From positions 1-64,000 of the forward strand of contig CANFDS010000001.1 in NCBI GenBank assembly GCA_947445525.1: a stretch of DNA of 64,000 nucleotides, in the 5' to 3' direction. The stretch comes from Actinomycetota bacterium. Its GTDB lineage: Bacteria > Actinomycetota > Thermoleophilia > Gaiellales > Gaiellaceae. Under the pieces are notes generated by a model, which worked only from the letters and a program-made list of their open reading frames with translations, was not told the DNA's origin and made no database searches. This document shows, in pieces, positions 1 through 9,557 of this stretch (positions are counted from its first letter, which is position 1; the number at the start of each line of letters is the position of its first letter). The translations under genes were made by a program, and so were the position numbers.

Positions 1-3
1 CAG

Positions 4-762
4 GTGTTCAAGCTCGACCAGCACGTCGACCGCTTCTGCCAGTCGCTCCAGGCCACGGCGATCAGGCCCCGGCTGGGCAAGGCGGAGTGGACGGAGGCGA
101 TCCTCGAGACCACGCGGCGCAACGACCTCCAGGACGCGTCGATCCGTTTCATCGCCACGCGTGGCGTGCCGAAGGCGATCATCGCCGACCCGCGCGACCA
201 CGAAGCGACGACGATCGTGTGGGCGGCCCCGTACATCTTCCTTGCCTCCGACGAGGGCCGCCGCCACGGCATCCGGCTGATGATCAGCTCGCTGCGCGGC
301 TTCACGCCGGACACGCTCGACCCGCGCTACAAGTCGCTCGACCGGCTGCACTTCCAGCTCGCGCGGATCGAGGCGGTGGCTGCAGGCTATGACGACCTGC
401 TGTGGCTCACCCGCGACGGCTACGTCGCCGAGGGGCCGGCGTCGAACGTCTTCATGGTGACCGGGGGCACGCTGATCACGCCGGGCCGCGAGATCCTGCG
501 CGGCATCACCCGCGCGACGATGCTCGAGCTGGCCGCCGAGCTGGGCATCCCGGCCCGCGAGGCCGATCTCACGCCGTACGACCTGTTCAACGCCGACGAG
601 GTGTTCACGTGCTCGACGGCGGGCGGCGCGCTGCCGGTGCGCGAGATCGCCGGCCGCACGATCGGCGGCGGCGAGGGCGCACGGCCGGTGACGACGGCGC
701 TCGACCAGCTGTACTGGCGCAAGCGCGAGGCCGGCTGGCACGGGACGCCGGTCGCCGGCTGA
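4..762 (+). CDS. Class IV aminotransferase (branched-chain / D-amino-acid transaminase family), probably 5'-truncated by window edge
   Basis: ORF with DDLLWLTRDGYVAEGPASNVFMV and EVFTCSTAGGALPV motifs typical of fold-type IV PLP aminotransferases. Confidence 0.88.
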   Translation: MFKLDQHVDRFCQSLQATAIRPRLGKAEWTEAILETTRRNDLQDASIRFIATRGVPKAIIADPRDHEATTIVWAAPYIFLASDEGRRHGIRLMISSLRGFTPDTLDPRYKSLDRLHFQLARIEAVAAGYDDLLWLTRDGYVAEGPASNVFMVTGGTLITPGREILRGITRATMLELAAELGIPAREADLTPYDLFNADEVFTCSTAGGALPVREIAGRTIGGGEGARPVTTALDQLYWRKREAGWHGTPVAG

Positions 763-767
763 AGGTC

Positions 768-812
768 GGGCGGCGGGTCGAAGCCTGCGACAGAGGCTTC
801 GACCCGCCGCCC
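768..812. terminator. Bidirectional terminator hairpin between convergent genes
   Basis: 19-bp perfect inverted repeat GGGCGGCGGGTCGAAGCCT / AGGCTTCGACCCGCCGCCC (768-786 / 794-812), 7-nt loop, between convergent stops at 762 and 835. Confidence 0.8.
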
Positions 813-834
813 GCGGCACACCTGGAGCGTCCGG

Positions 835-2430
835 CTACTTGATCTGCAGCCGGTCGACGTAGATGCTGTTGACGCCGAAGGTCGGCTCGCCCATCAGGCC
901 GCCGGAGACGCGCTTGCTCCACAGGCGGAGGTTCGCCGTCTCCACCAGCGGCACGTATGGATTCGCCGCCTCGAGCGCCTTGACGATGTTCACCACGAAG
1001 CGGTCGCGGCGCTTGCCCGGCTCCGTGGTCATCGCCAGCGGGATGTTCTTGTCGACGGTCGGGTTCGAGAAGTTCGAGAAGTTCTGACCGCCGGTCGTGC
1101 CGAAGTAGAGGAAGCCGAAGTACGCCGGGTCGATGACGACCGGCCCGAGGCTGGCGATCCAGGCCTCGTACTTCTTCTTCGCCCGGTCGGCCTCGAACTG
1201 GGCGCTGGTAGCCACCGTGTTGATGTTCACCTTGATTCCGACGAGGGAGAGCTGGGACTGGATCGCCGTGGCGAGCGGCACCACGTACGCGCCCGGCCGG
1301 CACGGGCAGATCGTCAGGGTGAACTCGAACCCGCTCGCGTAGCCGGCGTCGGCCAGTAGCTTCTTCGCCTTCGCCGTGTCGTAGTCGAGGTTGCCGGGCA
1401 CCTTCACGGGCGTCGGGATCGTGCTCGACACCTGCGTCGCCGGGATGACCCCGTAGCCTGCGTACACCGTGTTGAGAAGCGCCTTGCGGTCGATCGCGTG
1501 GTTCAGCGCCTCACGCACGCGGACGTCGGAGAACGGCTTGAAGCCGACGTTCGGGATCAGAGAGTCGTGCCACGGGGTCGGCCCGGCGGTCACCTGCACG
1601 TCGCTGCCGCTCGCCGCCGACTTCGCCTGCTGGAAGTCGAGGCCGTTGGTGTAGTCGGCCTGGCCCTTCTGCACGAGCTGGAGCCGCGCGGATGAATCCG
1701 GGATGGCACGGGCAACGACCGCCGGGATGTTGACCTTCCCCCACCAGTTCGGGTTCGCCTTGAAGTAGACGACCTGGCCCGGCTGGATCCCCTCGAGCTT
1801 GTAGGGGCCGAAGGTTGCCGTGTTGACCCTGAGCCAGTTGCGAGCCCACGGGTCGGCGTCGGTGACGTGCTTCTTCGCCTCGGTGGCGTCGACGATCGCC
1901 ATCACGTAGTGCGTCAGCGAGCCGAGCAGCATCGGCGCGTTGTTCAGCAGGTTCATCCGGAAGCGCTTGTCGTCGATCACCGTGATCGGGTTCTTCTGGT
2001 CGACGTTGTTCACCGCGAACAGGAAGCGGGCGATCGGGTCGAGCGCCACCTTCCGCTCGAAGCTCCACTTCACAGCCGCCGAGTTGAGTTCGTTGCCCCA
2101 CTGGCTCTTGGCGTCGCGCAGGGTGAACTCCATCCCGCTCGACACCTTCTTCCACGACGTGGCGAGGAAGCCGTCGACCGAGAACGGGCCGGGCAGCTGC
2201 TTGTAGTCGGCCGCGTACGGCTTGTAGCGGACGAGCATGCTCGAGAAGATGTTGTACGTGTCGTTGCTCGGCAGGCCCTGGTAGTTCTCGGGATCGACGT
2301 CGACGGGCGTGCCGGCGATCGCCATGACGAGGGTACGGTTGGCCGACGACGAGCCGGCGAAGCCGAAGACGACCGGCAGGGCGGCAATCACCGCCAGTGC
2401 AGCGGCCAGCTTGGGCAGGTGTTTGCGCAT
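835..2430 (-). CDS. ABC transporter substrate-binding protein, family 5 (peptide/nickel type)
   Basis: 531 aa, N-terminal signal sequence, SBP_bac_5-like motifs (VREALNHAIDRKALL, DYDTAKAKKLLADAGY). Confidence 0.92.
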   Translation of the reverse strand: MRKHLPKLAAALAVIAALPVVFGFAGSSSANRTLVMAIAGTPVDVDPENYQGLPSNDTYNIFSSMLVRYKPYAADYKQLPGPFSVDGFLATSWKKVSSGMEFTLRDAKSQWGNELNSAAVKWSFERKVALDPIARFLFAVNNVDQKNPITVIDDKRFRMNLLNNAPMLLGSLTHYVMAIVDATEAKKHVTDADPWARNWLRVNTATFGPYKLEGIQPGQVVYFKANPNWWGKVNIPAVVARAIPDSSARLQLVQKGQADYTNGLDFQQAKSAASGSDVQVTAGPTPWHDSLIPNVGFKPFSDVRVREALNHAIDRKALLNTVYAGYGVIPATQVSSTIPTPVKVPGNLDYDTAKAKKLLADAGYASGFEFTLTICPCRPGAYVVPLATAIQSQLSLVGIKVNINTVATSAQFEADRAKKKYEAWIASLGPVVIDPAYFGFLYFGTTGGQNFSNFSNPTVDKNIPLAMTTEPGKRRDRFVVNIVKALEAANPYVPLVETANLRLWSKRVSGGLMGEPTFGVNSIYVDRLQIK

Positions 2431-2651
2431 CGATGAACCTCCGGGAGATGGGACAACTGGGTGAGCAGGCCCGCGGGAGGATACTGCCCAGCGGGCCGCG
2501 GTTCAACCCGAGTCGGGGCCGGCGGAGAACTGCCCAACGGCGCTGCCGCCGCGAATGCGACGCGACCCGCGCCCGCGCTCTCCCGGTCGCAGCTGATTCC
2601 TCCGAGAGGGAGGGATCGGTTCGCGGCGAGACCTGCGGGGCCACGCCGCGC

Positions 2652-3389
2652 CTACATCACGTGGCCGCCGCTGACGTTGAGGACGGAGCCGGTGTAGTAC
2701 CCGCCGCCGACCTCGCTGGCCAGGAGCAGCGCGGTTGGCGCGATCTCCTCGGGCCGGCCGAGCCGCTTGAGCGCGACGTCGTTGGTGATCACGTCGATGG
2801 CCTTGGCGTCGATCGAGTCGAGGATCGCGGTGCGGGTCGGGCCGGGCGCGATGGCGTTGACGGTGATGCCGTGCTCGGCCACCTCGGCGGCGATCGACTT
2901 GGTGAGCGTGTGCACGCCGCCCTTCGCCGCGCAGTAGTGGCCCATTCCGGGGGCGCCGCAGAAGCCGAGCTGCGAGCCCGTGTTGATGATCCGCCCGTAC
3001 TTCTGCGCGATCATCGTCGGCAGCACGGCACGGCAGCCGAGGAAGACCGAGGTCAGGTCGATATCGATCATCCGCTGCCACTGCACGAGCGTCATGTCGA
3101 CGGTGAGGGCGAAGTCGCCGATGCCGGCGTTGTTCACCATCACGTCCACGCCGCCGAGCCTGGCGATGGCGGCGGCAACGGTCCTGTTCACCGACGCCTC
3201 CTTCGCCACGTCCACCTTCAGCGCGAACGCGTGGCCACCGATCTCGGCGGCCACGGCCTTCGCCCCGTCGAGGTCGAGGTCGAGCACCGCCACGCGCGCG
3301 CCCTCCTGCGCGAAGAGCGTGACGATTGCCTTGCCGATGCCGCTGGCCGCCCCGGTGACGATCGCCTTCCTGCCGTCGAGCTGTCCCAT
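2652..3389 (-). CDS. SDR family NAD(P)-dependent oxidoreductase
   Basis: TGAASGIGKA cofactor motif, NNAG, YCAAK active site. Confidence 0.95.
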   Translation of the reverse strand: MGQLDGRKAIVTGAASGIGKAIVTLFAQEGARVAVLDLDLDGAKAVAAEIGGHAFALKVDVAKEASVNRTVAAAIARLGGVDVMVNNAGIGDFALTVDMTLVQWQRMIDIDLTSVFLGCRAVLPTMIAQKYGRIINTGSQLGFCGAPGMGHYCAAKGGVHTLTKSIAAEVAEHGITVNAIAPGPTRTAILDSIDAKAIDVITNDVALKRLGRPEEIAPTALLLASEVGGGYYTGSVLNVSGGHVM

Positions 3390-4928
3390 CTAGCTGGTCT
3401 CCTGTTCTCGAAGGTCGCGCCGAAGCACCTTGCCCGCCGCGTTGCGCGGCAGCTCGGCGATGAACGTGATCGACTTGGGCAGCTTGTAGCGCGCGAGCCG
3501 CTCCTCGCAGAACGCGAGCAGCTCGGCCTCGGTGACGGTCGCGCCGCTGCGGACGACGACGTGGGCGGCGAGCGCCTCGCCCCAGTACTCGTCCTTGACC
3601 CCCACGCACGCGGCCTCCCTGACGGCCGGGTGGTGGTGGAGCACCTCTTCGATCTCGCGCGGGTAGATGTTCACGCCGCCCGAGATAATCATGTCCTTCT
3701 TGCGGTCGACGATGTAGATGAAGCCCTCGTCGTCCTTCACCGCCAGGTCGCCGGCCGAGAACCAGCCGTCGCGCAGGCTCTCGGCGGTCGCCTCGGGCAG
3801 GCCCCAGTAGCCGTTGAAGAGGTACGGGCTGCGGCTGAACAGCTCACCCACCTCGTTCGGGCCGACCTCCTGGCCGGCGTCGTCGAGCAGCTTCACCTCG
3901 GTGTTGGGGATCGGCAAGCCGACGCACTGGATCTTGCGCAGCTGGTCGGGCGGCCGCAGGTTGCTGACGATCGAGCCCTCGGTCGAGCCGTACGTCTCGT
4001 GCAGCAGGCCCTCGCCGAAGTACGCGACAATCTTCTCCTTCGTCGCCTGCGGCAGCGGAGCGGCGTTCGAGATGATCGTGCGCAGGTGCGCCGGCTTGAA
4101 CGTGGCGAGCGTCTCGGGCGGCAGCGCGAAGATCGCATTGAAGTGCGTCGGCACGAAGAAGACGTTGGTCAGCTCCATGTCGCGCAGCGTGCGCAGCGTC
4201 CACTCCGGGTCGTACTTGGGCGGGCCGACCTCGGTGAAGCCGCCGTTCGCGATGGGGGCGACGGCGAACGCGAAGCCGGCACCGTGGTACAGCGGCGCCG
4301 TCGCCAGCGCGCGATCGTCCTGCGAGTAGCAGCCGAACTCGACCGCCATCGCGTGAAACGTGAGCGAGCGCGAGCGGTGCGAGAGCATCGCTCCCTTGGG
4401 ATGGCCCGTCGTGCCGGCGGTGTACGAGAGCGAAAAGAGATCCCACTCCTCGATCTGCACGTCGGGACACACGGGCCGCGCCGCCGCGACGAGCCTCTCG
4501 TAGTCGCCGCCGCCGCCGACGACGACGATCCGCTCCACCGTCGGCAGGTCGGTCGCGCGCGCCAGCGCCTCGAGCGATGCGTGCACGAAGAGCACACGCG
4601 CGCCGCTGTCGTTGCAGATATACGCCAGCTCCGGCCCGGTCAGCTTCGGGTTCACCATCGCGGTGACGCCGCCCGCTGCCGCGACGCCCAGCACGATCTC
4701 GATGAACTCGAGGCAGTTTGGCGCCATCAGGGCGCTCCGGTCGCCCTTGACGAGCCCCAGCGTGTCGGCGGCGAGGTCGGCGACCCGGTCGATCCGCTCG
4801 ACCAGCTGCGCGTACGTGTAGCTGTGCCCGGCCATGGCGAGCGCGACCTTGCCCGGCGTGCGCGCCGCCGCAGCGCGTACGCCGGTGTCGATCAGGACGG
4901 GCCGGTACGTCTCGGGGAGGTCAGGCAA
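3390..4928 (-). CDS. AMP-binding acyl-CoA synthetase/ligase
   Basis: SYTAGTTGHPKGAMLSH, ETYGSTEG, DRKKDMIISGGVNIYPREIEE motifs. Confidence 0.95.
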   Translation of the reverse strand: MPDLPETYRPVLIDTGVRAAAARTPGKVALAMAGHSYTYAQLVERIDRVADLAADTLGLVKGDRSALMAPNCLEFIEIVLGVAAAGGVTAMVNPKLTGPELAYICNDSGARVLFVHASLEALARATDLPTVERIVVVGGGGDYERLVAAARPVCPDVQIEEWDLFSLSYTAGTTGHPKGAMLSHRSRSLTFHAMAVEFGCYSQDDRALATAPLYHGAGFAFAVAPIANGGFTEVGPPKYDPEWTLRTLRDMELTNVFFVPTHFNAIFALPPETLATFKPAHLRTIISNAAPLPQATKEKIVAYFGEGLLHETYGSTEGSIVSNLRPPDQLRKIQCVGLPIPNTEVKLLDDAGQEVGPNEVGELFSRSPYLFNGYWGLPEATAESLRDGWFSAGDLAVKDDEGFIYIVDRKKDMIISGGVNIYPREIEEVLHHHPAVREAACVGVKDEYWGEALAAHVVVRSGATVTEAELLAFCEERLARYKLPKSITFIAELPRNAAGKVLRRDLREQETS

Positions 4929-5544
4929 CCTGCACCGGCTCCTTCGCCCACGCGTCCACGACGTCGCTCACGCCGACGACGCGGGCGAAGCCGAAGCCCA
5001 TCGTCCTCAGCGAGACGCGATGCCGCTCCTCCTCCAGCTCGCCGCAGGCGTCGGCCACCACGAACACCTGGTAGTCGCGTTGGCTGGCGTCGCGCACCGT
5101 GGTCTCGACGCACATGTTCGTCGTCACCCCCGCCACGACCAGCCGCTGGATGCCCATGCTCGTCAGGATCGGCTCCAGCCGCGTGCCGTAGAACGAGGAG
5201 CAGCGGTTCTTGTCGATCACGAAGTCGCCGTCCACGGGCTGCAGCTCATCGACGAGCTCCATGTCCCACGTGCCCTCGACCAGGGCGTTGACATCGGCGA
5301 GCGCAGGCAGGAAGTGCTCCACGAGAACGCCGCCATCACGGAAGTCGGCACGGTAGACGAAGCGCGTGAAGACCACCGGCACCCCTGCCGCCCGGGCGGC
5401 GGAGACGAGCAGCACGCACCCCGGGATCGCCTCGGCCAGGCGCGCGTAGTCGAGGTCGAGCTGCGCGATCGACCCTTCCGAACGGCAGAAGCCGTTCTGC
5501 ATGTCGACGACGACGAGCGCCGTCCTGTCCCTCGTGAGCTGCAT
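4921..5544 (-). CDS. Isochorismatase-like cysteine hydrolase
   Basis: D/K/C triad context: ALVVVDMQNGF, FVIDKNRCSSF, VVAGVTTNMCVETTVRDA. Confidence 0.92.
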   Translation of the reverse strand: MQLTRDRTALVVVDMQNGFCRSEGSIAQLDLDYARLAEAIPGCVLLVSAARAAGVPVVFTRFVYRADFRDGGVLVEHFLPALADVNALVEGTWDMELVDELQPVDGDFVIDKNRCSSFYGTRLEPILTSMGIQRLVVAGVTTNMCVETTVRDASQRDYQVFVVADACGELEEERHRVSLRTMGFGFARVVGVSDVVDAWAKEPVQVA

Positions 5545-5556
5545 CGAAACCTCTGA

Positions 5557-6432
5557 CTAGACCGCGAGCGCGTCGGGAAGCTTGAACAGCTTGATCGCGT
5601 TGTTGCGGAAGAACTTCTTGGCCGACTCCTCGCGCAGGCCGAACTCGTCGATCTCGTTGCGCGCGCGCTCGAAGTCGATGACCGGGAAGTCGGTTCCGAA
5701 CATGCACTTCTCCTGCCCGAACGTGTTGAGGAAGTGGACGTACTCCTTCGGCCAGTGCTTCGGCCCGTAGGCGTCCGCGCACATGAAGACGTTCGCGTGC
5801 TTGTACGCGACCGCGATCATCTCGTCGGTCCAGGGCCAGCCCAGATGGATGCCGATCACCTTCAGCTCGGGGAAGTCGATGGCGACGCGGTCGAGCGTGA
5901 TCGGCCGGCCGACGCTGGGCAGCACGCGGTCGCGGTTGTAGTCGAGGCAGTGGCCGATCTGCATCATGATCGGCACGTCGAGCTCGCAGCACTTGTAGTA
6001 GAAGGGGTAGAACTTCGCGTGGTCGGGCGGCAGCTCGAACCAGTGCGGGTAGAGGTGCGCGCCAACGAAGCCGAGGTCGTTGATCCCGTGCTCGAGCAGC
6101 TTGACGCCCTTGTCGATCCGCGACGGGTCGATGCCGGCAAGGCCGGAGAAGCGGTCGGGATGCTCCTCGCACAGCTTGGCGACGCGGTCGTACGGGATCG
6201 CGAACGAGTACGGCAGGCCCTCGGCTCCCGCCCGCGTCGCCATGATCAGCGAGCGGTCGATCCTGGCGGCGTCCATCTTGTCGAGCATCCACTGGGTGGA
6301 GACGCCCTTGCGCAGCTCCTTCGGAAAGCCGATCTTGTCGAGGAAGACGTCGTCGACGCCGGTGTGCTTGCCGGCGATCTCCTCCGGCCCCATCAGGTTG
6401 ACGGTGATATCGATTGCGCGGATCTCGGACAC
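5557..6432 (-). CDS. Amidohydrolase 2 family metal-dependent hydrolase
   Basis: VIGIHLGWPWTDEM and FGTDFPVIDFERA motifs; GTG start proposed at 6432. Confidence 0.88.
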   Translation of the reverse strand: MSEIRAIDITVNLMGPEEIAGKHTGVDDVFLDKIGFPKELRKGVSTQWMLDKMDAARIDRSLIMATRAGAEGLPYSFAIPYDRVAKLCEEHPDRFSGLAGIDPSRIDKGVKLLEHGINDLGFVGAHLYPHWFELPPDHAKFYPFYYKCCELDVPIMMQIGHCLDYNRDRVLPSVGRPITLDRVAIDFPELKVIGIHLGWPWTDEMIAVAYKHANVFMCADAYGPKHWPKEYVHFLNTFGQEKCMFGTDFPVIDFERARNEIDEFGLREESAKKFFRNNAIKLFKLPDALAV

Positions 6433-6461
6433 TGGGATTCCCTCCTGGACGTACGGTGGCG

Positions 6462-7517
6462 TTAGGCGTCGCGGTGCGTGCTGCCGCGCATCTTCGAGAC
6501 GACGCCACGGCCGACCGTGTCGCCGAACTCGGCGGCAGCCTTGGTGGCCGCCCACTTCTTGAACTTGTCCTTCTCCTGGTAGCGCGTCCAGGGGGTCTCG
6601 GCCCACGGGGTGTGCTCGGCCGGCACGTCGAACGCAAGCTCGTCCATGTAGGCGTTACAGACCTCGTCCTGGAACGGGTAGTCGCGCGGCGGCCACGGGT
6701 AGCCCATCGGCGCATCCGTGTGCACGATAATCAGCGCGCCCGAGCGGCTCGCGAACGGACCGTGCCACCACTCCTGCGGGTGGCAGACGACGGTACCCGG
6801 CGCCATGATCCCCTCGTCGGCCAGCAGCGTGTCGCCGCCGAGCATGATGATCTCCTCGAAGCACTCGTGGTGGACGTGCTCGTAGGGGGCCTTGATGCCC
6901 GGCGCGATGAACGTGTAGCGCAGGTAGCCGCCGGGCGGCCCGTCGGCGCAGAAGCCCTCGGGATGCTGGTACGGCGTGTTCTGCGGGTCGGGCAGGCGCA
7001 GCGACTTGTGCATCAGCCCGTGGTAGTCGGGCAGCGACATGACCCACTCCATGTCGCGCACGCGCAGCACCAGGTTGTCGGTATAGGGCGGCGGGTACGA
7101 GGGCGCGTTGGGGTTCCACCAGACGAGCGCGAGCGCGCCCTGTTCGGAGCGTACCTCGCCACCGCCGCAGCCCTGCGGCAGGTGGATGTAGGCACCCGTG
7201 CCGATCCGGTCGCCGTTCAGCGACAGCTCGCCGCGCAGCGTGAAGATCTCCAGGGCGCCGCCCTTGCCGTCGAACTTCTTGCGGTACTTCGCCGGGAACT
7301 CCACGACGAGAGTGTGCGCGCCGGAGTGCGTGTCCCTGCTCATCAGCGCGCCCGTCAGCCCGCCGACGGCATCGGGGACGTCCTTCAGCAGCGGCGCACG
7401 GTCGAACTGGAGGAAGTTGTAGAAGTTCGGGATGTCGCGGCGCCAGTGCTCCTTCGTGGGGCGGCGTCCCGGCTTCGCGCGGGGCTTCGGGGCTGCGGCC
7501 TTCTGCTCGTGTGCCAT
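6462..7517 (-). CDS. Bicupin protein of unknown substrate
   Basis: Two cupin-like segments (LPQGCGGGEV; YEHVHHECFEEIIMLGGDTLL...HGPF); homologous by eye to the ORF at 53890-54780. Confidence 0.75.
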   Translation of the reverse strand: MAHEQKAAAPKPRAKPGRRPTKEHWRRDIPNFYNFLQFDRAPLLKDVPDAVGGLTGALMSRDTHSGAHTLVVEFPAKYRKKFDGKGGALEIFTLRGELSLNGDRIGTGAYIHLPQGCGGGEVRSEQGALALVWWNPNAPSYPPPYTDNLVLRVRDMEWVMSLPDYHGLMHKSLRLPDPQNTPYQHPEGFCADGPPGGYLRYTFIAPGIKAPYEHVHHECFEEIIMLGGDTLLADEGIMAPGTVVCHPQEWWHGPFASRSGALIIVHTDAPMGYPWPPRDYPFQDEVCNAYMDELAFDVPAEHTPWAETPWTRYQEKDKFKKWAATKAAAEFGDTVGRGVVSKMRGSTHRDA

Positions 7518-9557
7518 CTAGATCTCCCTTCCGAGCTTTTCGCTCTCGTACATGACTGCCTCGAGCTTCCGCGGGGCGACGGCGTCGCCCACCCGGTGCA
7601 CCTCGGGGTGCTGGTCGCGCACCGCGAAGTAGAGATCGTCGACGGGGGCCTTGAGCTGTGCCAGCACGACCGTATCGACGCCGTCGATCACGGCCGGCGG
7701 CGCGCCCCACACCCCGAACAGGTGGACAGTGGCGCCCTCGATCCGATCGACGAACATCTGCGCGGTGATGCGCACGCCCTTCCCCTGCAGCCTCGGCAGG
7801 TTGTGCGGGAAGTCTCCCGTCTTGAGCGTATCCTCGCCGAGGAAGAGGTGCGGCGTGACGATGTCGACCGAGACGCCGGCGTCAGACAGCAGCTCCGCGA
7901 GGCCGAGCGGCCAGTAGCCGGCCGACTCGTCGAGGATCAGCACCTTCTTGCCGAGGGCGTGCGGGTCGGCGACGACGCGCTTCGCCGCGCTGCCCATGTC
8001 CAGCACGTTGTCCTGCTCGGCGCCGGGGATGCCTGGACGGCCGGGATGGAACTGGCTGAAGCCGGTGCGGTCCCAGCGCGAGCCGGTGGCGATCACGATC
8101 GTGTCGGGCGAGCCAGACTTGAGCACGTCGGGGGTCGCCTCGTGGCCGAGGCGGACGTCGACCCCGAGGCGGGCGAGCGGCTTGGCGAGGTTCTCGATGC
8201 CCACGGCCCACTCCGTGCGAGTCGGCATCTGAGCGAGCAGGCGCAGGTGCCCGCCCAGCTCGGCCTCCTTCTCCAGCAGCACGACCTTGTGGCCGCGCTC
8301 TGCCGCCACCTTCGCGACATGCATGCCGGCAGGTCCGCCGCCAACGACGATCACGCGCTTGCTGCCCCCGGCCGCCGGCTTCAACGTGCCGACTCCCCAC
8401 TCGCGCTCCCGGCTCACGGTCGGGTTCATCACGCACACCACCTCGCGCTGGTCGAACGCGCGGGAGAGGCACACGTTGGCGCCGATGCACTTGGTGATCT
8501 CGTCGTAGCGGCCCTGCTGCGCCTTTGTCACGAGCTGCGGGTCGGCCATCTGCGCGCGCGTCATGGCGACCATGTCGGCGCTGCCGCTGGCGATCGCGTC
8601 GTTCGCCATGCGCGGGTCGAGGATGCGCCCGATGATGAACACCTTGGCGCGGTCGCCGACGACGTCCTTCGCCCGCTTGCCGAACGGGATCATGAAGCCC
8701 TGCGGGACATTCATGTTGGCGACCGCCATGTGCATCGTGTGGTAGCCGCCGCCGGAGATATTGAAGTAGTCGAACAGGCCGGTGGCCGCCAGGATCTCGA
8801 GGCCCTCCTCGCTCTCCTCGCCGGTGATGCCGGCGTCGCCCATGAACTCGTCGAAGGACATGCGCAGGCCGACGGTGATCTCACGGCCGACCTTCGCGCG
8901 GATCGATTCCGCGATCTCGATCGCGAAGCGGCAGCGGTTGGCGGTGGAGCCGCCGTACTCGTCCGTGCGGAAGTTGTAGGCCTTCGAGAAGAACTGGCCC
9001 ACGAGATAGGAGTGGGCGCCGTGGATCTCGACGCCGTTGAGGCCGGAGACACGGACATTGTCGGCCGACTCGCCGAACGCTTTGACGACGTCGAGGATGT
9101 GCGCCTTCTCCATCACCATCGGCACCTCGCGGTGCACCACCGACGGTACGCGCGAGGCCGCCCACAGCGGGTGCCAGTTGTCGTGCACCATCGTGCCCTT
9201 GTCGTGCACGCCCGCCGCGAACAGCTGCACGAACTGCTTGGCGCCGTACGGGGCGATGCTTTCGGCCAGCTTCGCGTACTGCGCGATCGCCCGCTTGTCG
9301 TGCGCCGAGCAGCCCATGTAGAACGAGCCCTTCGACAGCGGGTGGCCCGCCTGCTGCTCGGTGATCAGCAGCGCCGTCCCGCCCTTCGCCCGCTCGGTGT
9401 AGTAGGCGATGTGCTTCTCGCCGAGCACGTGGTTCTCGCCGTAGAGGATTGTCTGCGCCGTCTGCATGATGCGGTGCTTGACGCGCGTCGGGCCGATGTC
9501 GAGCGGCTGCCAGAGGTGGGTCAGCTCGGCTGTTGGCGTCGGGGCGGTTGCGGTCAC
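7518..9557 (-). CDS. NADH:flavin oxidoreductase / 2,4-dienoyl-CoA reductase / TMADH-like fusion (OYE barrel plus NAD(P)-binding domain)
   Basis: GVEIHGAHSYLVGQFFSKAYNFRTDEYGGS OYE motif; C-terminal VIVVGGGPAGMHVAKVAAERGH. Confidence 0.93.
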   Translation of the reverse strand: MTATAPTPTAELTHLWQPLDIGPTRVKHRIMQTAQTILYGENHVLGEKHIAYYTERAKGGTALLITEQQAGHPLSKGSFYMGCSAHDKRAIAQYAKLAESIAPYGAKQFVQLFAAGVHDKGTMVHDNWHPLWAASRVPSVVHREVPMVMEKAHILDVVKAFGESADNVRVSGLNGVEIHGAHSYLVGQFFSKAYNFRTDEYGGSTANRCRFAIEIAESIRAKVGREITVGLRMSFDEFMGDAGITGEESEEGLEILAATGLFDYFNISGGGYHTMHMAVANMNVPQGFMIPFGKRAKDVVGDRAKVFIIGRILDPRMANDAIASGSADMVAMTRAQMADPQLVTKAQQGRYDEITKCIGANVCLSRAFDQREVVCVMNPTVSREREWGVGTLKPAAGGSKRVIVVGGGPAGMHVAKVAAERGHKVVLLEKEAELGGHLRLLAQMPTRTEWAVGIENLAKPLARLGVDVRLGHEATPDVLKSGSPDTIVIATGSRWDRTGFSQFHPGRPGIPGAEQDNVLDMGSAAKRVVADPHALGKKVLILDESAGYWPLGLAELLSDAGVSVDIVTPHLFLGEDTLKTGDFPHNLPRLQGKGVRITAQMFVDRIEGATVHLFGVWGAPPAVIDGVDTVVLAQLKAPVDDLYFAVRDQHPEVHRVGDAVAPRKLEAVMYESEKLGREI

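Noticed and set aside
2397-5291. 964-aa plus-strand ORF (also 6414-9710, 1098 aa, and many other long ORFs)
   Set aside because: Antisense to well-supported genes; Arg/Ala/Gly/Asp-rich or His/Val-rich low-complexity translations typical of GC-rich shadow ORFs.
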